NCBI RefSeq assembly: GCF_020711255.1
Contig: NZ_JAJFAW010000025.1
Coordinates: forward strand, 1-64,000
DNA length: 64,000 nucleotides
Reading direction: 5' to 3'
From: Hymenobacter plasmatis
Lineage (GTDB): Bacteria; Bacteroidota; Bacteroidia; Cytophagales; Hymenobacteraceae
Part shown: positions 32,482 to 41,757 of the stretch, one piece after another
Numbering within the stretch: the first letter of the stretch is position 1
Layout of the letters: each line of letters begins with the position of its first letter
Position numbers and translations under genes: made by a program
The notes under the pieces: model-generated
Databases searched by the model: none
Seen by the model: the letters and a program-made list of their open reading frames with translations, nothing else
What the model was told of the DNA's origin: nothing

Positions 32482-33372
32482 TTAGTTGCGGGGACGGGCC
32501 CGGTCCGCTTTGATAAGGGCGTTTTGCACCAGGATGTCGGAATAGACCATTTCAGCCGCCTGCCGCGAGGGGCCGGGCTGGGAGGCTTCGGCCAGCAGCC
32601 GGTCGGCTTCCTGGCGCAGCTGCATGGCTTTAATCATGTTGTCGTTCGAGGTATTCAGGGCCACAATCCGCTCGCCTTCGGTCATGGCGTAGCGGCCGGG
32701 GTTCTTCAGCGTGGCATTCATCTCGATGCTCTGCTGGGTCATCTCGTCGGCAATCTTGTAGTAGCCGAAAGCGGTGGCAATCTTCTTTTTCTGCATCATC
32801 TCCTCGTAGGCAAACGTGGAGACGGCCGCTTCTTCCCGCTTCTGCTGGTACTGCTGGGAGCTCATGCGGTTGTTGCCCGCCGTGGCGCCCGAGCCGAAGC
32901 GGGAAAACACGTCGTACACCGTGTTCAAATCCTGCTGGGGGTTGCCCATCTGCAGGGCCTGGCGCAGGCGCTCGGCCTTCTGAAACACGGGCATGTACTG
33001 GTTGCTCTGCCCCCGGCCCGACATGGCCAGGGCACGGGCAAACAGCTCCTGCGGGTTGGAGAGGCGCAGGTCCTGAACGCTCTGCACCTTGCGCAGGTCG
33101 GCCTGCACCTGGCGCTGCAGCTGGAGGGTCTCATCGGTGATGTTCTTGACCTCCCCGGTAATGTCCTTGGTGACGCCCGCAATCTGCCTGGCATCCTTGA
33201 TGACCTGGTAGTTTTTGACTGTTTCGGTCCACTGCGCGAGGCGCTTGGCAAACTCCCCAATCTGCACGCCCATGTGCAGCGGGTCATTCACCACCATCTG
33301 GGCCTTTGACTCAGCAGCGGTAGCCAGCGTCAGGGCCAGAGCCACGAGGGCCGGCAAAAGCATCTTTTTCAT
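32482..33372 (-). CDS. VirB5/TrbJ-like conjugation protein
   Basis: The 296-residue protein has a signal peptide (MKKMLLPALVALALTLATAAESKAQ) followed by VVNDPLHMGVQIGEFAKRLAQWTETVKNYQVIKDARQIAG. It is strongly helical, with coiled coils such as TDETLQLQRQVQADLRKVQSVQDL and MQLRQEADRLLAEA. VxDPxxxxxxxxxxxxQxxQWxxxxxxYxxQ is the opening of VirB5/TrbJ-type pilus-tip proteins. It lies after TraM (VirB10-like), a different place from the usual TraI/VirB5 slot. A periplasmic/pilus-associated function is likely. Confidence 0.65.
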   Translation of the reverse strand: MKKMLLPALVALALTLATAAESKAQMVVNDPLHMGVQIGEFAKRLAQWTETVKNYQVIKDARQIAGVTKDITGEVKNITDETLQLQRQVQADLRKVQSVQDLRLSNPQELFARALAMSGRGQSNQYMPVFQKAERLRQALQMGNPQQDLNTVYDVFSRFGSGATAGNNRMSSQQYQQKREEAAVSTFAYEEMMQKKKIATAFGYYKIADEMTQQSIEMNATLKNPGRYAMTEGERIVALNTSNDNMIKAMQLRQEADRLLAEASQPGPSRQAAEMVYSDILVQNALIKADRARPRN

Positions 33373-33402
33373 CGTCTTATCCGGTTAGGTGAAAGGAAAG
33401 GA

Positions 33403-34797
33403 TTAGCGCGCCACCGCTTCCGGGCCCAGCCGGCCGGCGGCCGCCGTGGTAATCAGGATGGGGTAGCCATCGGGCAGCAGCACGTCGCGCAGCTTGGTGC
33501 GGGTTTTGGGCCGGGCGAGTACCGAGGCGGCAACCCGGCCGCCCACGCCCACCACGGAGTTAGCGGCCGAAGCCGAGCGGTCGATGGCCGTGCTGATTTC
33601 CTGGGTGGTCTGCTGCTGCAGCTCGTTGCCGGCCATGCCGGCTTCCCGGGCTACGCGCTTCACCGGGTCAATCATGATGCCCGGCATGTAGTTGAAGTCG
33701 TAGATGTCGGCCTGCACCCGCGTCGGGCCCAGGCGGTTGACTTCCAGCGTCACGTTGTTGGTGCCCACGGTGGCCACGCCGGCAAAGACCATGTTCTTGG
33801 GGAAGGTGACCCCGGAAACCACGGCATCCTCCAGCAGGCGCAGGATGACCACCGAGCCGGTGCGCACCTTCTGCTCGCCGTTGATGACGCACTTGAAAAA
33901 CACGTCCGGGGCCAACTGCTGCTCGCGCTGGCTGCCCTGGGCCATCATCCGGGTGGCATTGCCCACCTTCACCGTATTGAAGCCATCCATGCCGGGCGCG
34001 CTCATCCGGTTGGCCAGCAGCTGCGCGGTCTGGTTGGGGTCGCGGTAGCGCTTGCCGGTCATGCGCTCGTAGGCGGCGCGGGTTTCCGGCGGCGAGGAGC
34101 CCAGCATGGCCAGCACGTCCGGGTCGGTTTCAAACGGGGTGCCGTCCACGTCGCGGGTTGGTACCAGGCTGCGCCCGCTTCGGCTAGTAACCGGCCGGGG
34201 GCGGCCTCCGCCACTGGCGATGAGGCGCCGGCGCGGCACCACCAGGGTCTGCGCCCGGTAGGAGCCCGTGGCAGGGTCCTGAATCGTGGTTTCAATCGTG
34301 TCCACGTCGGCCGCGGCCAGGCGGGCGGCTTCGGTGCGGCGGGCTGCCGCTTGGGCGGCCGCCTGCGCCCGGCGCCGCTTGCGCAGGGCCAGGCCGGTGG
34401 TGTCGACCGCAAACACGTCCACGACATCCTGGTCCGTGGCCCGGGCCGGGGCGCTCTGGGCATCCTGCTCCGCGCGGCGCTGGGCTTCAATCTGGGCCGA
34501 AGGGGAAGTGGTCGGCTCCGGGGGCGTATTTTCCACCGAGGGGATTTCGGGCTCGATGTTGGCCGAGGCGGCCGCCACCGGCTCGCGCTGCTGCTGAGCG
34601 GCTTCCTTGGCCGATTTCAGCCACAGAAACAGGCCGCCGATGACGAGCACCAGCAGCAGGCCGGCGAAGGCCATCCAGTTCGCGCGCAGTATTTCCGTGG
34701 GGGTGCGCTTTACGGGCGCGACCGCCGGGGCCGGCTGCTCGCTTTCCGGGCGGACAACCGGGGCGGCTGGTTGGGTAGGGGGAGTGATGGGTTCCAT
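33403..34797 (-). CDS. traM: Conjugative transposon protein TraM (VirB10-like)
   Basis: The 464 residues have a Pro-rich cytoplasmic N-terminus, one transmembrane helix (about 40-61, NWMAFAGLLLVLVIGGLFLWL) and a long Ala/Arg/Glu-rich linker. A C-terminal beta domain holds FFKCVINGEQKVRTGSVVILRLLEDAVVSGVTFPKNMVFAGVATVG and VQADIYDFNYMPGIMIDP. This is the TraM plan of Bacteroidetes conjugative elements: a VirB10-like protein spanning inner membrane to core complex. It sits between TraN and VirB5-like genes, all on the minus strand. An unusual run of Arg/Ala near residues 140-165 is probably disordered. Confidence 0.85.
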   Translation of the reverse strand: MEPITPPTQPAAPVVRPESEQPAPAVAPVKRTPTEILRANWMAFAGLLLVLVIGGLFLWLKSAKEAAQQQREPVAAASANIEPEIPSVENTPPEPTTSPSAQIEAQRRAEQDAQSAPARATDQDVVDVFAVDTTGLALRKRRRAQAAAQAAARRTEAARLAAADVDTIETTIQDPATGSYRAQTLVVPRRRLIASGGGRPRPVTSRSGRSLVPTRDVDGTPFETDPDVLAMLGSSPPETRAAYERMTGKRYRDPNQTAQLLANRMSAPGMDGFNTVKVGNATRMMAQGSQREQQLAPDVFFKCVINGEQKVRTGSVVILRLLEDAVVSGVTFPKNMVFAGVATVGTNNVTLEVNRLGPTRVQADIYDFNYMPGIMIDPVKRVAREAGMAGNELQQQTTQEISTAIDRSASAANSVVGVGGRVAASVLARPKTRTKLRDVLLPDGYPILITTAAAGRLGPEAVAR

Positions 34798-34814
34798 AGT
34801 AATAGCGGGCAGCG

Positions 34815-35714
34815 TTAGATGGTAGCGGCGCGGTTAATCACGCGGGAGGGCACGGGCAGCACCAGCACCCGGGCCCCGTTGAGCTCCCGCAGAGTGACTT
34901 CCAGGTAGCCGCGCTCGGTGGCCGCGTACAGGGGAATGGCGTAGGTCAGGTAGCCGGTAGTGCGCCCGGTAATAACCTGGTTGGGTCCGCCGCCGGAGGG
35001 AGCCAGCGGGCGCCGGGCCTCGTTCTTTTTGCGGGCCAGAAACTTCTTCTGGGCGTTTTCCACCAGCTGGAAGTCGGTGAAGTCCACGTTGTAGTCGATG
35101 TTGGTCTTGTTGATGACTTTGAAGCGCAGGTAGGTGAAATCCTTGTCGTTGCGCACGTTGGCCAGCGTAAGCACCAGGTCGTTGTCGACCACGGCCACCG
35201 CCTGGTGCTCTTCGCGGACTTTGCGCAGCTTCTGGAGCTTGCCCTCGACGACGGCTTTCTTTTCCCGCTCCTTGTCCAGGGCCAGCTCGTTTTCCGGGGC
35301 CGCACCCGTGGAGGAGGCGTTTTTGCCGTTGATGCTCAGCGTGCCGTCCTTTTGAAAGTCGTAGAGCTGCAGCACCGGGCGGTTCACGTACACGAGCCGG
35401 CCCATCCAGTACTTCGAGCCGTAGCGGATGAGGATGGGCGTGGGCGGGGCGTGCTTGCGCCTGGCGCGCACAAACACGGCGTTGGCCTCAATCTTGACCA
35501 GGTAGTTGTTGGCCATGCCCACGTCGACCAGCGACACCGGCCCGCCAAAGACCAGGTAGGTAGTGGAAGAGTCGGACACGGCCACGTCCAGCAGGTTATC
35601 GCTGGCCACGACGGCAGTGGCCGGAGAAGTGGCGGCGCCTTGTGCGTGAACAGGCGCAGTTTGGAAAACTAGTGTGAGCAGCCCCAACAGGGCCGGAAGG
35701 GTGTGAAAACGCAT
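34815..35714 (-). CDS. traN: Conjugative transposon protein TraN (VirB9-like, DUF4138)
   Basis: The 299-residue protein carries a signal peptide (MRFHTLPALLGLLTLVFQTAPVHAQ). SDSSTTYLVFGGPVSLVDVGMANNYLVKIEANAVFVRARRKHAPPTPILIRYGSKYWMGRLVY follows, the diagnostic N-terminal domain of TraN (DUF4138). The later part includes LRFKVINKTNIDYNVDFTDFQLV and a closing EVTLRELNGARVLVLPVPSRV. TraN is the VirB9-like outer ring of the core complex and pairs with TraM. The two genes are 18 bp apart. Confidence 0.9.
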   Translation of the reverse strand: MRFHTLPALLGLLTLVFQTAPVHAQGAATSPATAVVASDNLLDVAVSDSSTTYLVFGGPVSLVDVGMANNYLVKIEANAVFVRARRKHAPPTPILIRYGSKYWMGRLVYVNRPVLQLYDFQKDGTLSINGKNASSTGAAPENELALDKEREKKAVVEGKLQKLRKVREEHQAVAVVDNDLVLTLANVRNDKDFTYLRFKVINKTNIDYNVDFTDFQLVENAQKKFLARKKNEARRPLAPSGGGPNQVITGRTTGYLTYAIPLYAATERGYLEVTLRELNGARVLVLPVPSRVINRAATI

Positions 35715-35733
35715 GAGTGAGAAGGATAAAGGG

Positions 35734-36483
35734 TTACTTAGCCGGGGTAGTAGGGGCCGGAGTCGCGGCGGGGGCCGTCGGGGCCGTGGATGGGCCGGCC
35801 GGCGCCAGGCCGCGCTCGGCTTCCTGCAGGCGGCGCTGCCGGTCGGCTTCCTGGGACTGCAGCAGCTCCTGCTCTTCCCGCGTCAGCTGCGGGGAGTAGG
35901 GGATGTAGTCGAAGTTGGTGATGAGCAATCCGTAGGGGTTGGCATCCGAGCGGTTGGTTTCCACCAGGTTGAACTTGGCGGCCAACGGCAGCGGCTCCTT
36001 CTGCTGGCCGCCGATGAAAATGCGCTGCTTGATGTAGACCGCACCCGACCAGGGGCGCTTGCTCATGTCCACGAGCACGCTGTCCACGGTCACGACGTTG
36101 CGGGCGGCGTAGCGCTCGTAGTTCTGCAGCACCTGCCCGCGGGTGAAGCCCTCGTAGATGCGCCGGCCACCCCGGCCCTCAATCAGGGGCAGGGCCGCGT
36201 CCAGGTTGGCCTTGTAGGTGTATTGGTCGTGGCCGAACATGGTTTGCATGAACTGGCGCACCAGGTTGCGGGCCTCGTAGGGGGTGTGGGCGTCGTTGCC
36301 GGCCGAAAGGGCCGCCACCGAGCCGGTTTGTGAGACGACGTACACGCGCCGGCCGCTGTTTTCGTAGGCCCGGTAGACGAGAAAGCCCGAGGCCAGGGCC
36401 ACGAGCAGCAGGGCCAGCACGCTGCCCAGCGCCAGGTTGCGCATGGTGGAAAAGGAGGTACTTAAGTCTTTGGCGGTATCCAT
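35734..36483 (-). CDS. traK: Conjugative transposon protein TraK (VirB8-like)
   Basis: The 249-residue protein starts MDTAKDLSTSFSTMRNLALGSVLALLLVALASGFLVYRAYENSGRRVYVVS, with one N-terminal transmembrane helix. A VirB8-type periplasmic domain follows (NLVRQFMQTMFGHDQYTYKANLDAALPLI; YAARNVVTVDSVLVDMSKRPWSGAVYIKQRI). The ending is a Pro/Ala tail. TraK is the Bacteroidetes VirB8-like inner-membrane scaffold. ATG 36483 places the charged residue run just before the helix; the longer frame to 36576 has no support. Confidence 0.9.
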   Translation of the reverse strand: MDTAKDLSTSFSTMRNLALGSVLALLLVALASGFLVYRAYENSGRRVYVVSQTGSVAALSAGNDAHTPYEARNLVRQFMQTMFGHDQYTYKANLDAALPLIEGRGGRRIYEGFTRGQVLQNYERYAARNVVTVDSVLVDMSKRPWSGAVYIKQRIFIGGQQKEPLPLAAKFNLVETNRSDANPYGLLITNFDYIPYSPQLTREEQELLQSQEADRQRRLQEAERGLAPAGPSTAPTAPAATPAPTTPAK

Positions 36484-36532
36484 TGATTGAGAGTCTGGTT
36501 GTGGTAAATGGTGCGTTTTCTCTCCACTGCCC

Positions 36533-37192
36533 TTACTGGCTGATGGGCAGCAGCACCTTTTTGAAGGAGTCATCAAACCCGCCGGCCTGGCCGCGGTACG
36601 GGTACACGACCAGGGCGGGCTGCTTCTGCTCGTTCTGGCCCAGGAAGGCGTAGAGCGTGCCGCGCACGGTCAGCGGCTTGCGGGGCGCAATCGGCGTGAC
36701 CGAGTATCGCTCCCGGCCCGGGACATTCAGGTTGAGGCCGCCGACGCGAAAGGAGGCCAGGGTGTCACGGCCGTTGGGTGAGTACAGCGGCAGCGAGGCC
36801 GGTACCTGCTGGCGGCCGAAGCCCTGCGGTATCCACTGCAACACGGCCTCGTAGGAAATGCGGTAGCCGGGCGCGGCTTTCACGCCGTCGGCCCGGTCCG
36901 GGTCCGACTGCCACATAGCCGGCAGCCGCAGCTGCATGGGCTCGGCTTGCAGCACCTTGGCGGAAACGACCTGCAGGTAGCCCTCGCGGGGAGTTTGCTC
37001 GGCTACGCCGGGCCTGAGGTCCACGGCCGTGATGGGCAGGGGGGCCGGTCGGGCAGTAGTGGGCGGAGTAGTGGGCCGGGTGGCGGCCGGCGCGTCCGGG
37101 GTGGTAGCAGCTTCCGGCGTCTGGTTAGACTGGCAGGCCGCGGTCAGGCCCAGGGTAAAGCCGGCTACGATGAATGAGGGAAGATTCTTCAT
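36533..37192 (-). CDS. Lipoprotein between TraK and TraJ, function unknown
   Basis: The 219 residues have a lipoprotein signal ending LTAAC (Cys20), then a Thr/Pro/Ala-rich linker and a C-terminal beta-rich domain (GYLQVVSAKVLQAEPMQLRLPAMW; GYRISYEAVLQWIPQGFG; RGTLYAFLGQNEQKQPALVVYPY). Its place next to the VirB8-like gene suggests a VirB7-like or core-complex lipoprotein, which is inference. No family was recognised. Confidence 0.6.
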   Translation of the reverse strand: MKNLPSFIVAGFTLGLTAACQSNQTPEAATTPDAPAATRPTTPPTTARPAPLPITAVDLRPGVAEQTPREGYLQVVSAKVLQAEPMQLRLPAMWQSDPDRADGVKAAPGYRISYEAVLQWIPQGFGRQQVPASLPLYSPNGRDTLASFRVGGLNLNVPGRERYSVTPIAPRKPLTVRGTLYAFLGQNEQKQPALVVYPYRGQAGGFDDSFKKVLLPISQ

Positions 37193-37215
37193 GGATAGGA
37201 AGTCAGAAGGATGGG

Positions 37216-38364
37216 TTATTTGGTCCAGATGCCCGAGGCCCGCTGGCGATAAGACGGGTTCAGCGCTTCCGACATGGTGATGGTGGGCAGGCCCGAGGAA
37301 GCAGAGGAGGCGGCTGATTCGCCCGCCTCGCTGCTAGCACCGGTACCACCGCCGCCCCCACCGGTGCCGTGGCTTCCTCCTCCGCCGCGGCTGCCGCCGT
37401 TGCCCAGGGCGCGGCCCACGGCACTCGACAGGCCCCCGCCACCGGGCGAGGCCACGCCGGCCGCAGCCGTCGCGGCACCCACGGCCGAGCCAACCATGGA
37501 GCCCACGAAGCCCTGCACCGCCGAGGAGCCGATGAACATCGAGGTGAGGTAGGGCACCATCACGTAGAGCAGCACGAAGGCCACGGACATGACCATGAAC
37601 TTCTCGTCGTCCACCGACTGCTGCGGGCCATTGGTGAGCCCGCCGAACAGGCCGTTGGGGGCCTGCGCCGTCTCGGCGTAAAAGCCGTAGATGGTGTCGA
37701 GCAGCACGAACGTGAGGCCCCAGAGCTGCACGGCCAGGAAGTTCTGCAGCCACTTCATGGCCAGCTGCCCAAAGGCCGGAATCACTGACAGCGTCATGGC
37801 AATCGGCCCGCACACGTACAGAAAGCCCAGGATGAACTGCTGGATAAACTGCATGATGTGGCGGATGATGAGCACCGCCGTGGCCGTAAACAGGCGGGTC
37901 AGGATGCCCGAGAGCGTGAACGAGCTCAGCGTCTGCGAAATGCTGGTCATCAGCGAGCTGGCACCCGCCACGATGTCGCCGATGCCCATGGAGTCGTTGC
38001 GCGCCGCGGCGGCCACCGAGGCCGGCGTGGTCAGGTCGCGGATGGCTTCGGCGGCCGACTTGTCGGTGGAGAACATGGCCGTAAAGGCCGCCAGCCCCGC
38101 CCCCAGCGTATCCATTAGCGTCTGGTAGAAGAAGAGCAGGAAGAATATCCAGGTGGCCTTGATAATCGGCCCCCAGTCCATGGCCAGGCCGCTGCCGGAG
38201 ATGAAGCCCCGCCCGATGGTGTAGAGCAGGGCAATGCCCATCAGGCTGGGCGTGATGAAGCGGCAGGCGGTGAGCACGACCTGCAGGGTCTGGTCGCAGG
38301 CCCGCAGAAAGCCCGGGTCGATGCCGTAGGCGACCATCCCGAGCATACTCCCCAGCATAGTCAT
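37216..38364 (-). CDS. traJ: Conjugative transposon protein TraJ (VirB6-like)
   Basis: The 382-residue protein has six to seven transmembrane segments (VVLTACRFITPSLMGIALLYTIG, IKATWIFFLLFFYQTLMDTLG, FILGFLYVCGPIAMTLSVIPAFG, FMVMSVAFVLLYVMVPYLTSMFIG). A Gly/Ser-rich cytoplasmic tail of about 100 residues follows. PSLMGIALLYxIGRGF and CGPIAMTLSxIPxF are TraJ hallmarks. The start overlaps the traG stop in ATGA, so the genes are coupled. It is the VirB6-like inner-membrane channel component. Confidence 0.85.
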   Translation of the reverse strand: MTMLGSMLGMVAYGIDPGFLRACDQTLQVVLTACRFITPSLMGIALLYTIGRGFISGSGLAMDWGPIIKATWIFFLLFFYQTLMDTLGAGLAAFTAMFSTDKSAAEAIRDLTTPASVAAAARNDSMGIGDIVAGASSLMTSISQTLSSFTLSGILTRLFTATAVLIIRHIMQFIQQFILGFLYVCGPIAMTLSVIPAFGQLAMKWLQNFLAVQLWGLTFVLLDTIYGFYAETAQAPNGLFGGLTNGPQQSVDDEKFMVMSVAFVLLYVMVPYLTSMFIGSSAVQGFVGSMVGSAVGAATAAAGVASPGGGGLSSAVGRALGNGGSRGGGGSHGTGGGGGGTGASSEAGESAASSASSGLPTITMSEALNPSYRQRASGIWTK

Positions 38365-40976
38365 GATGCCAGGGCCCCCTTCCGGGCCTGTTTATCTTCC
38401 ACAAACTGGTCCACGGCGTAGTCCAGGCGCTGCACCCGCACGGGCTCGTACTCCATCTGCCCCTCGTCGTTGAGCAGCACGTGCCCGTTCTTGTCAGTCC
38501 GGGGCCGCTGCTGGGTCTGCTGGTAGAACTTCACCAGCTTGTTGAGGTGGTTGCGCTCCACGGGCTTGGATGTCAGGATGGCATCGAGCTGCGGGGAGGC
38601 TTCCAGGGCGAAGACCTTGCCCTTGGCGCCCTGCTTGATGAAGAACTCCCGCAGCGCTTCGGTGGAGCGCACCGACTTAATCAAATCCATCTCGTGGCCG
38701 GTCAGGCCCAGCGGGGCTTGCAGCTGGGTGAGCGAGTCAGGGTTGACGTGGCGCAGGATAATCTTGGTGGCCGAGTTGTTGATGATAGCCGGCCCGATTT
38801 TGCTGCTGGTAATCTCGGTAATGCCCTGGGTGATGATGGTGACCGAGCCGTTGGTTTTGCGGATGGTGCGGTACATCGATTCGATGAATTCTGACAGCAC
38901 CCCCGAAAGCATGGTCCAGGCCTCGTCCAGGGCGATGTACTTGATGTCGTCGGGGAACCTGCGGAACAAATCCAGACTCAGCTCGGTGATGAGCATGGCC
39001 ACCACCGGGTAGAGGTCGGGGTCGGCCTGCACCTTCGCTAGGTCAAAGCAAATGAGCCGGTACTCGCTCAAGTCCACGTCGCGCTGGGCGTTGAGCACCC
39101 GCTCGTAGCGGCCGCCGGTGATGTACTGGCCCAGCACCAGGAAGAACTGGTGCATGTCGATGTACTTCAGGTTTTTCTGGTACTGCCGGCGGGCCCCATC
39201 CAGCGGGTCCGGCTCCACCCCGTCGCCGGGCTGCGCCACCGGTTTCTGCATTTCCTGGTCGTATTGCTCGACAAAGCGGTAGAAGCTTTCCATGCCGGGA
39301 AACTCCTCGTCCTTCTGGTTCAGGCGCGGGCTCTCGTTGAGGCAGGCGTAGTACTCAATCAGAAAGCGCGAGAGTATGGTGCGCTCCGACTTGTCCAGCG
39401 CCGTGTCCTTGCCGCCCTTCCAGAGCGCGGCGAGCAGGGCCAGGTGGAAGTTGGTTTTTTCGTCGTTGTAGAGCCACTTGCCCGCGGCGTCGCGCGGGAC
39501 CACGAAAGGGTTGAACTCAATGGGCCGCTGTGGGTCGTACTCGAAGTAGGTGTTATCGAAGTCCTCGCCGTTGAGCGACTGCAGCACGTTGCGGTAGGTG
39601 CCGCCCACGTCCATGATAATCTGGCGGGCGCCCTTCTCGAAGCGCTGCACAATCAGGTTGCCGAAGGTGTAGCTCTTGCCCGAGCCCGAGGGGCCGATGA
39701 CAATGGCGTTCTGGTTGTCCAGGGCCGTGTTGAACAGGTTTACCTGCACCAGGTTGCGGAACCTATCGGTCAGGAATTCCCCCACCGGGTCGGTTTTATA
39801 GGTGGCCGTCCAGTGGGTGTAGCAGGAGCCGCGGTCGGCGGTGCTGGTCAGCCAGCGGTCCGGCACCTGCCAGGCGTTGCCGGGCAGCAGGCCGAAAAAC
39901 ACCGGCAAAGCCAGGTAGCTTTCGACCACGCTTTCCGTGCCGAACATGTAGCGGAAGGCGGCGGTGGCCCGCTCCACGTTCTCGCGCCGGCTGGTGTCGT
40001 TGGTGTCCCAGAGCACGCACGAGAGGTGCAGGCCCACAATCTGCTTGTTTTCGGCCCGCACCTCGGCCGTGAACTCCTCTACTTCGGCCGCGCGCAGGTG
40101 GTTGTCCTGGGTGGCCAGAAACGAGAGGGAGGCATTAAGCTTGCGGTCGGTATCGAGCGAGCTGAGCTCGGCGCGGGTATCCTGAATGAGCAGGGCCTGG
40201 GTAAGCACGTGCGGGCACTGCAGGATGTGGGTGAGCGGGTAGAGCATTGGCGCCGTCACCCCGTACCCGTTGCGCACGGCCGGGTAGGCATCCGAGCCCT
40301 GCCCCACCATCGACAGCACGTTCACTTTGTGCTCGCCCACGCTGAAGGTGCCTAGGTCGTTGCCGATTTCGCGCTCCTGCCGGGTGGGCTGGCCGTCGAA
40401 GTTCAGGTTGAAGTACTGCAGGTAGAGCTGGTGAATCTCCGCGCTTTGCAGCCGCTCGAACGTCACACCGCCCAGGTTCTTGATGCCCTGAATGAATTCC
40501 ACGGCACCGCTTTCCGCGGCTTCGAGCGTGTGCACGAGCTGGGCAAAGGGGTTCTTGAGCACGGCCTCGCCGGCGCGGGCCACCAGCGCATTCACCGCGT
40601 TGGTCTTGGGTGACTTGACGGCCACCGGCGCGAAGGAGAGGAACAGGTAGGACTTCTGGAACAGCACCAGCCGCTCGAAGAAGTGCTTGTTCATCTTGTT
40701 CTCGAAGTAGGTCTGCTGGGTTTTGTCCTCGCGGTAGGGCCGGTCGTAGTAGATGTCGGTTTTCTGGACGATGGTGCCTACCGGCAGCGGGCGCAGCACG
40801 CCCACCAGCGCGGTCTGGAAGGTCTCGTAGTCGTCCGAGGTCCAGCTTTCCATCTCGGCGGGCTCCACGCGGAAGCCCACCGCGACGCGGCCGTCCTTGA
40901 AGACCACCTTGTCGCCCTCGAAGCTGTGCACGGGCATCACGGCGTTAAACGCGGCCGTTTTGGGCTGTTTGGTCAT
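38361..40976 (-). CDS. traG: Conjugation system ATPase TraG (VirB4-like)
   Basis: The 871-residue protein has the VirB4 N-terminal domain, Walker A GPSGSGKSYT near residue 430, RQIIMDVGGTYRN just after, and Walker B KYIALDEAWTML near 680. TITQGITEITSS follows. The length and order match TraG of Bacteroidetes conjugative transposons, the ATPase that powers pilus and channel assembly. It is flanked by traF (overlap 32 bp) and traJ (overlap 4 bp). All nucleotide-binding motifs are intact. Confidence 0.95.
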   Translation of the reverse strand: MTKQPKTAAFNAVMPVHSFEGDKVVFKDGRVAVGFRVEPAEMESWTSDDYETFQTALVGVLRPLPVGTIVQKTDIYYDRPYREDKTQQTYFENKMNKHFFERLVLFQKSYLFLSFAPVAVKSPKTNAVNALVARAGEAVLKNPFAQLVHTLEAAESGAVEFIQGIKNLGGVTFERLQSAEIHQLYLQYFNLNFDGQPTRQEREIGNDLGTFSVGEHKVNVLSMVGQGSDAYPAVRNGYGVTAPMLYPLTHILQCPHVLTQALLIQDTRAELSSLDTDRKLNASLSFLATQDNHLRAAEVEEFTAEVRAENKQIVGLHLSCVLWDTNDTSRRENVERATAAFRYMFGTESVVESYLALPVFFGLLPGNAWQVPDRWLTSTADRGSCYTHWTATYKTDPVGEFLTDRFRNLVQVNLFNTALDNQNAIVIGPSGSGKSYTFGNLIVQRFEKGARQIIMDVGGTYRNVLQSLNGEDFDNTYFEYDPQRPIEFNPFVVPRDAAGKWLYNDEKTNFHLALLAALWKGGKDTALDKSERTILSRFLIEYYACLNESPRLNQKDEEFPGMESFYRFVEQYDQEMQKPVAQPGDGVEPDPLDGARRQYQKNLKYIDMHQFFLVLGQYITGGRYERVLNAQRDVDLSEYRLICFDLAKVQADPDLYPVVAMLITELSLDLFRRFPDDIKYIALDEAWTMLSGVLSEFIESMYRTIRKTNGSVTIITQGITEITSSKIGPAIINNSATKIILRHVNPDSLTQLQAPLGLTGHEMDLIKSVRSTEALREFFIKQGAKGKVFALEASPQLDAILTSKPVERNHLNKLVKFYQQTQQRPRTDKNGHVLLNDEGQMEYEPVRVQRLDYAVDQFVEDKQARKGALAS

Positions 40977-41274
40977 GGGTGAAAGGAGTGGGAATGGGCC
41001 CCACTGCCAGGCGGCGGGGCTGGATGAAGGTGAAGGAGAGCCAGCCCATCAAAAAGCCGGGCGCCTGCCGCTTGCTCAGGTAGCGCAGGCCCAGAATCAG
41101 GCCCAGCTCCACCACGATGACAAGCAGGTACACCAGGCGCGGAATCTTGACGGCCATGCCCAGAAAGCCCAGCAGCAGCACCGAGCCGATGAACAGGCCG
41201 ACCATGATGCCCAGGTCCTGAATGTTCATGCCCAGCACCTGCGCGGGCCGCTCGATGGATTTGTAGGAGCGCAT
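40945..41274 (-). CDS. traF: Conjugation protein TraF (VirB3-like, DUF4133)
   Basis: The 109-residue protein starts MRSYKSIERPAQVLGMNIQDLGIMVGLFIGSVLLLGFLGMAV, followed by IPRLVYLLVIVVELGLILGLRYLSKR and GFLMGWLSFTFIQP. It thus has two helices with the conserved RP...LG and GWxxxxxxxP blocks of DUF4133. VirB3 homologues assemble with VirB4, and the 32-bp overlap with traG is consistent with that. ATG 41274 gives a start matching the family; the preceding in-frame Arg-rich stretch is not expected. Confidence 0.85.
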   Translation of the reverse strand: MRSYKSIERPAQVLGMNIQDLGIMVGLFIGSVLLLGFLGMAVKIPRLVYLLVIVVELGLILGLRYLSKRQAPGFLMGWLSFTFIQPRRLAVGPIPTPFTHDQTAQNGRV

Positions 41275-41279
41275 GGCCG

Positions 41280-41699
41280 TTAGCGTACGCCTCCGTCGCC
41301 ACCGCCCACGGCGCTGACCAAATCGTCCTTGAAGAGCTGGAAGCCGAACCACAGAATCACGCCGCCCACCAGCCAGCCCAGGGAGCCCAGCGCATCCGGC
41401 GCGCCCTGCACGAACTTCATCACCACGCGAATCAGGCCCACGATGAGCACAATGGCGAAAATCACCTGCACGATGCTCACCACGGTTTCCTGCACGCCTT
41501 CGAGCGCGGCCGCGGCGCCCCCGCCGCCGCGCTGGGCACGGGCCGGGCTGGTGGCCAGGGCCAGGGTGGTTAGTAGGGCGGCCGCACGCTGCTCGGCTTT
41601 GGAAGGCTGGTAGGTCTGGCCGGCGGCGGCCAGCGTGTGCAGGGTTTCAGTGGCCGTGGCGGCGTGGGTACGGGCTCGGGACAGCAAATTGGTTATCAT
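41280..41699 (-). CDS. traE: Conjugation pilin-like protein TraE (VirB2-like, DUF4134)
   Basis: The 139-residue protein ends with the DUF4134 signature: a Gly-rich stretch, VQETVVSIVQVIFAIVLIVGLIRVVMKFVQGAPDALGSLGWLVGGVILWFGF, then a short acidic tail. The N-terminal 55 residues, probably an extended leader, are longer than usual for TraE and include LLTTLALATSPARAQ. TraE is the proposed VirB2-like pilin. It lies five bases before traF, the usual order in these systems. Confidence 0.8.
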   Translation of the reverse strand: MITNLLSRARTHAATATETLHTLAAAGQTYQPSKAEQRAAALLTTLALATSPARAQRGGGGAAAALEGVQETVVSIVQVIFAIVLIVGLIRVVMKFVQGAPDALGSLGWLVGGVILWFGFQLFKDDLVSAVGGGDGGVR

Positions 41700-41757
41700 A
41701 GAAAGGGGTAATTGGTGAAAACAGGGTGCTTATCTCCCCGAGAAGCAGGTGTGGCAG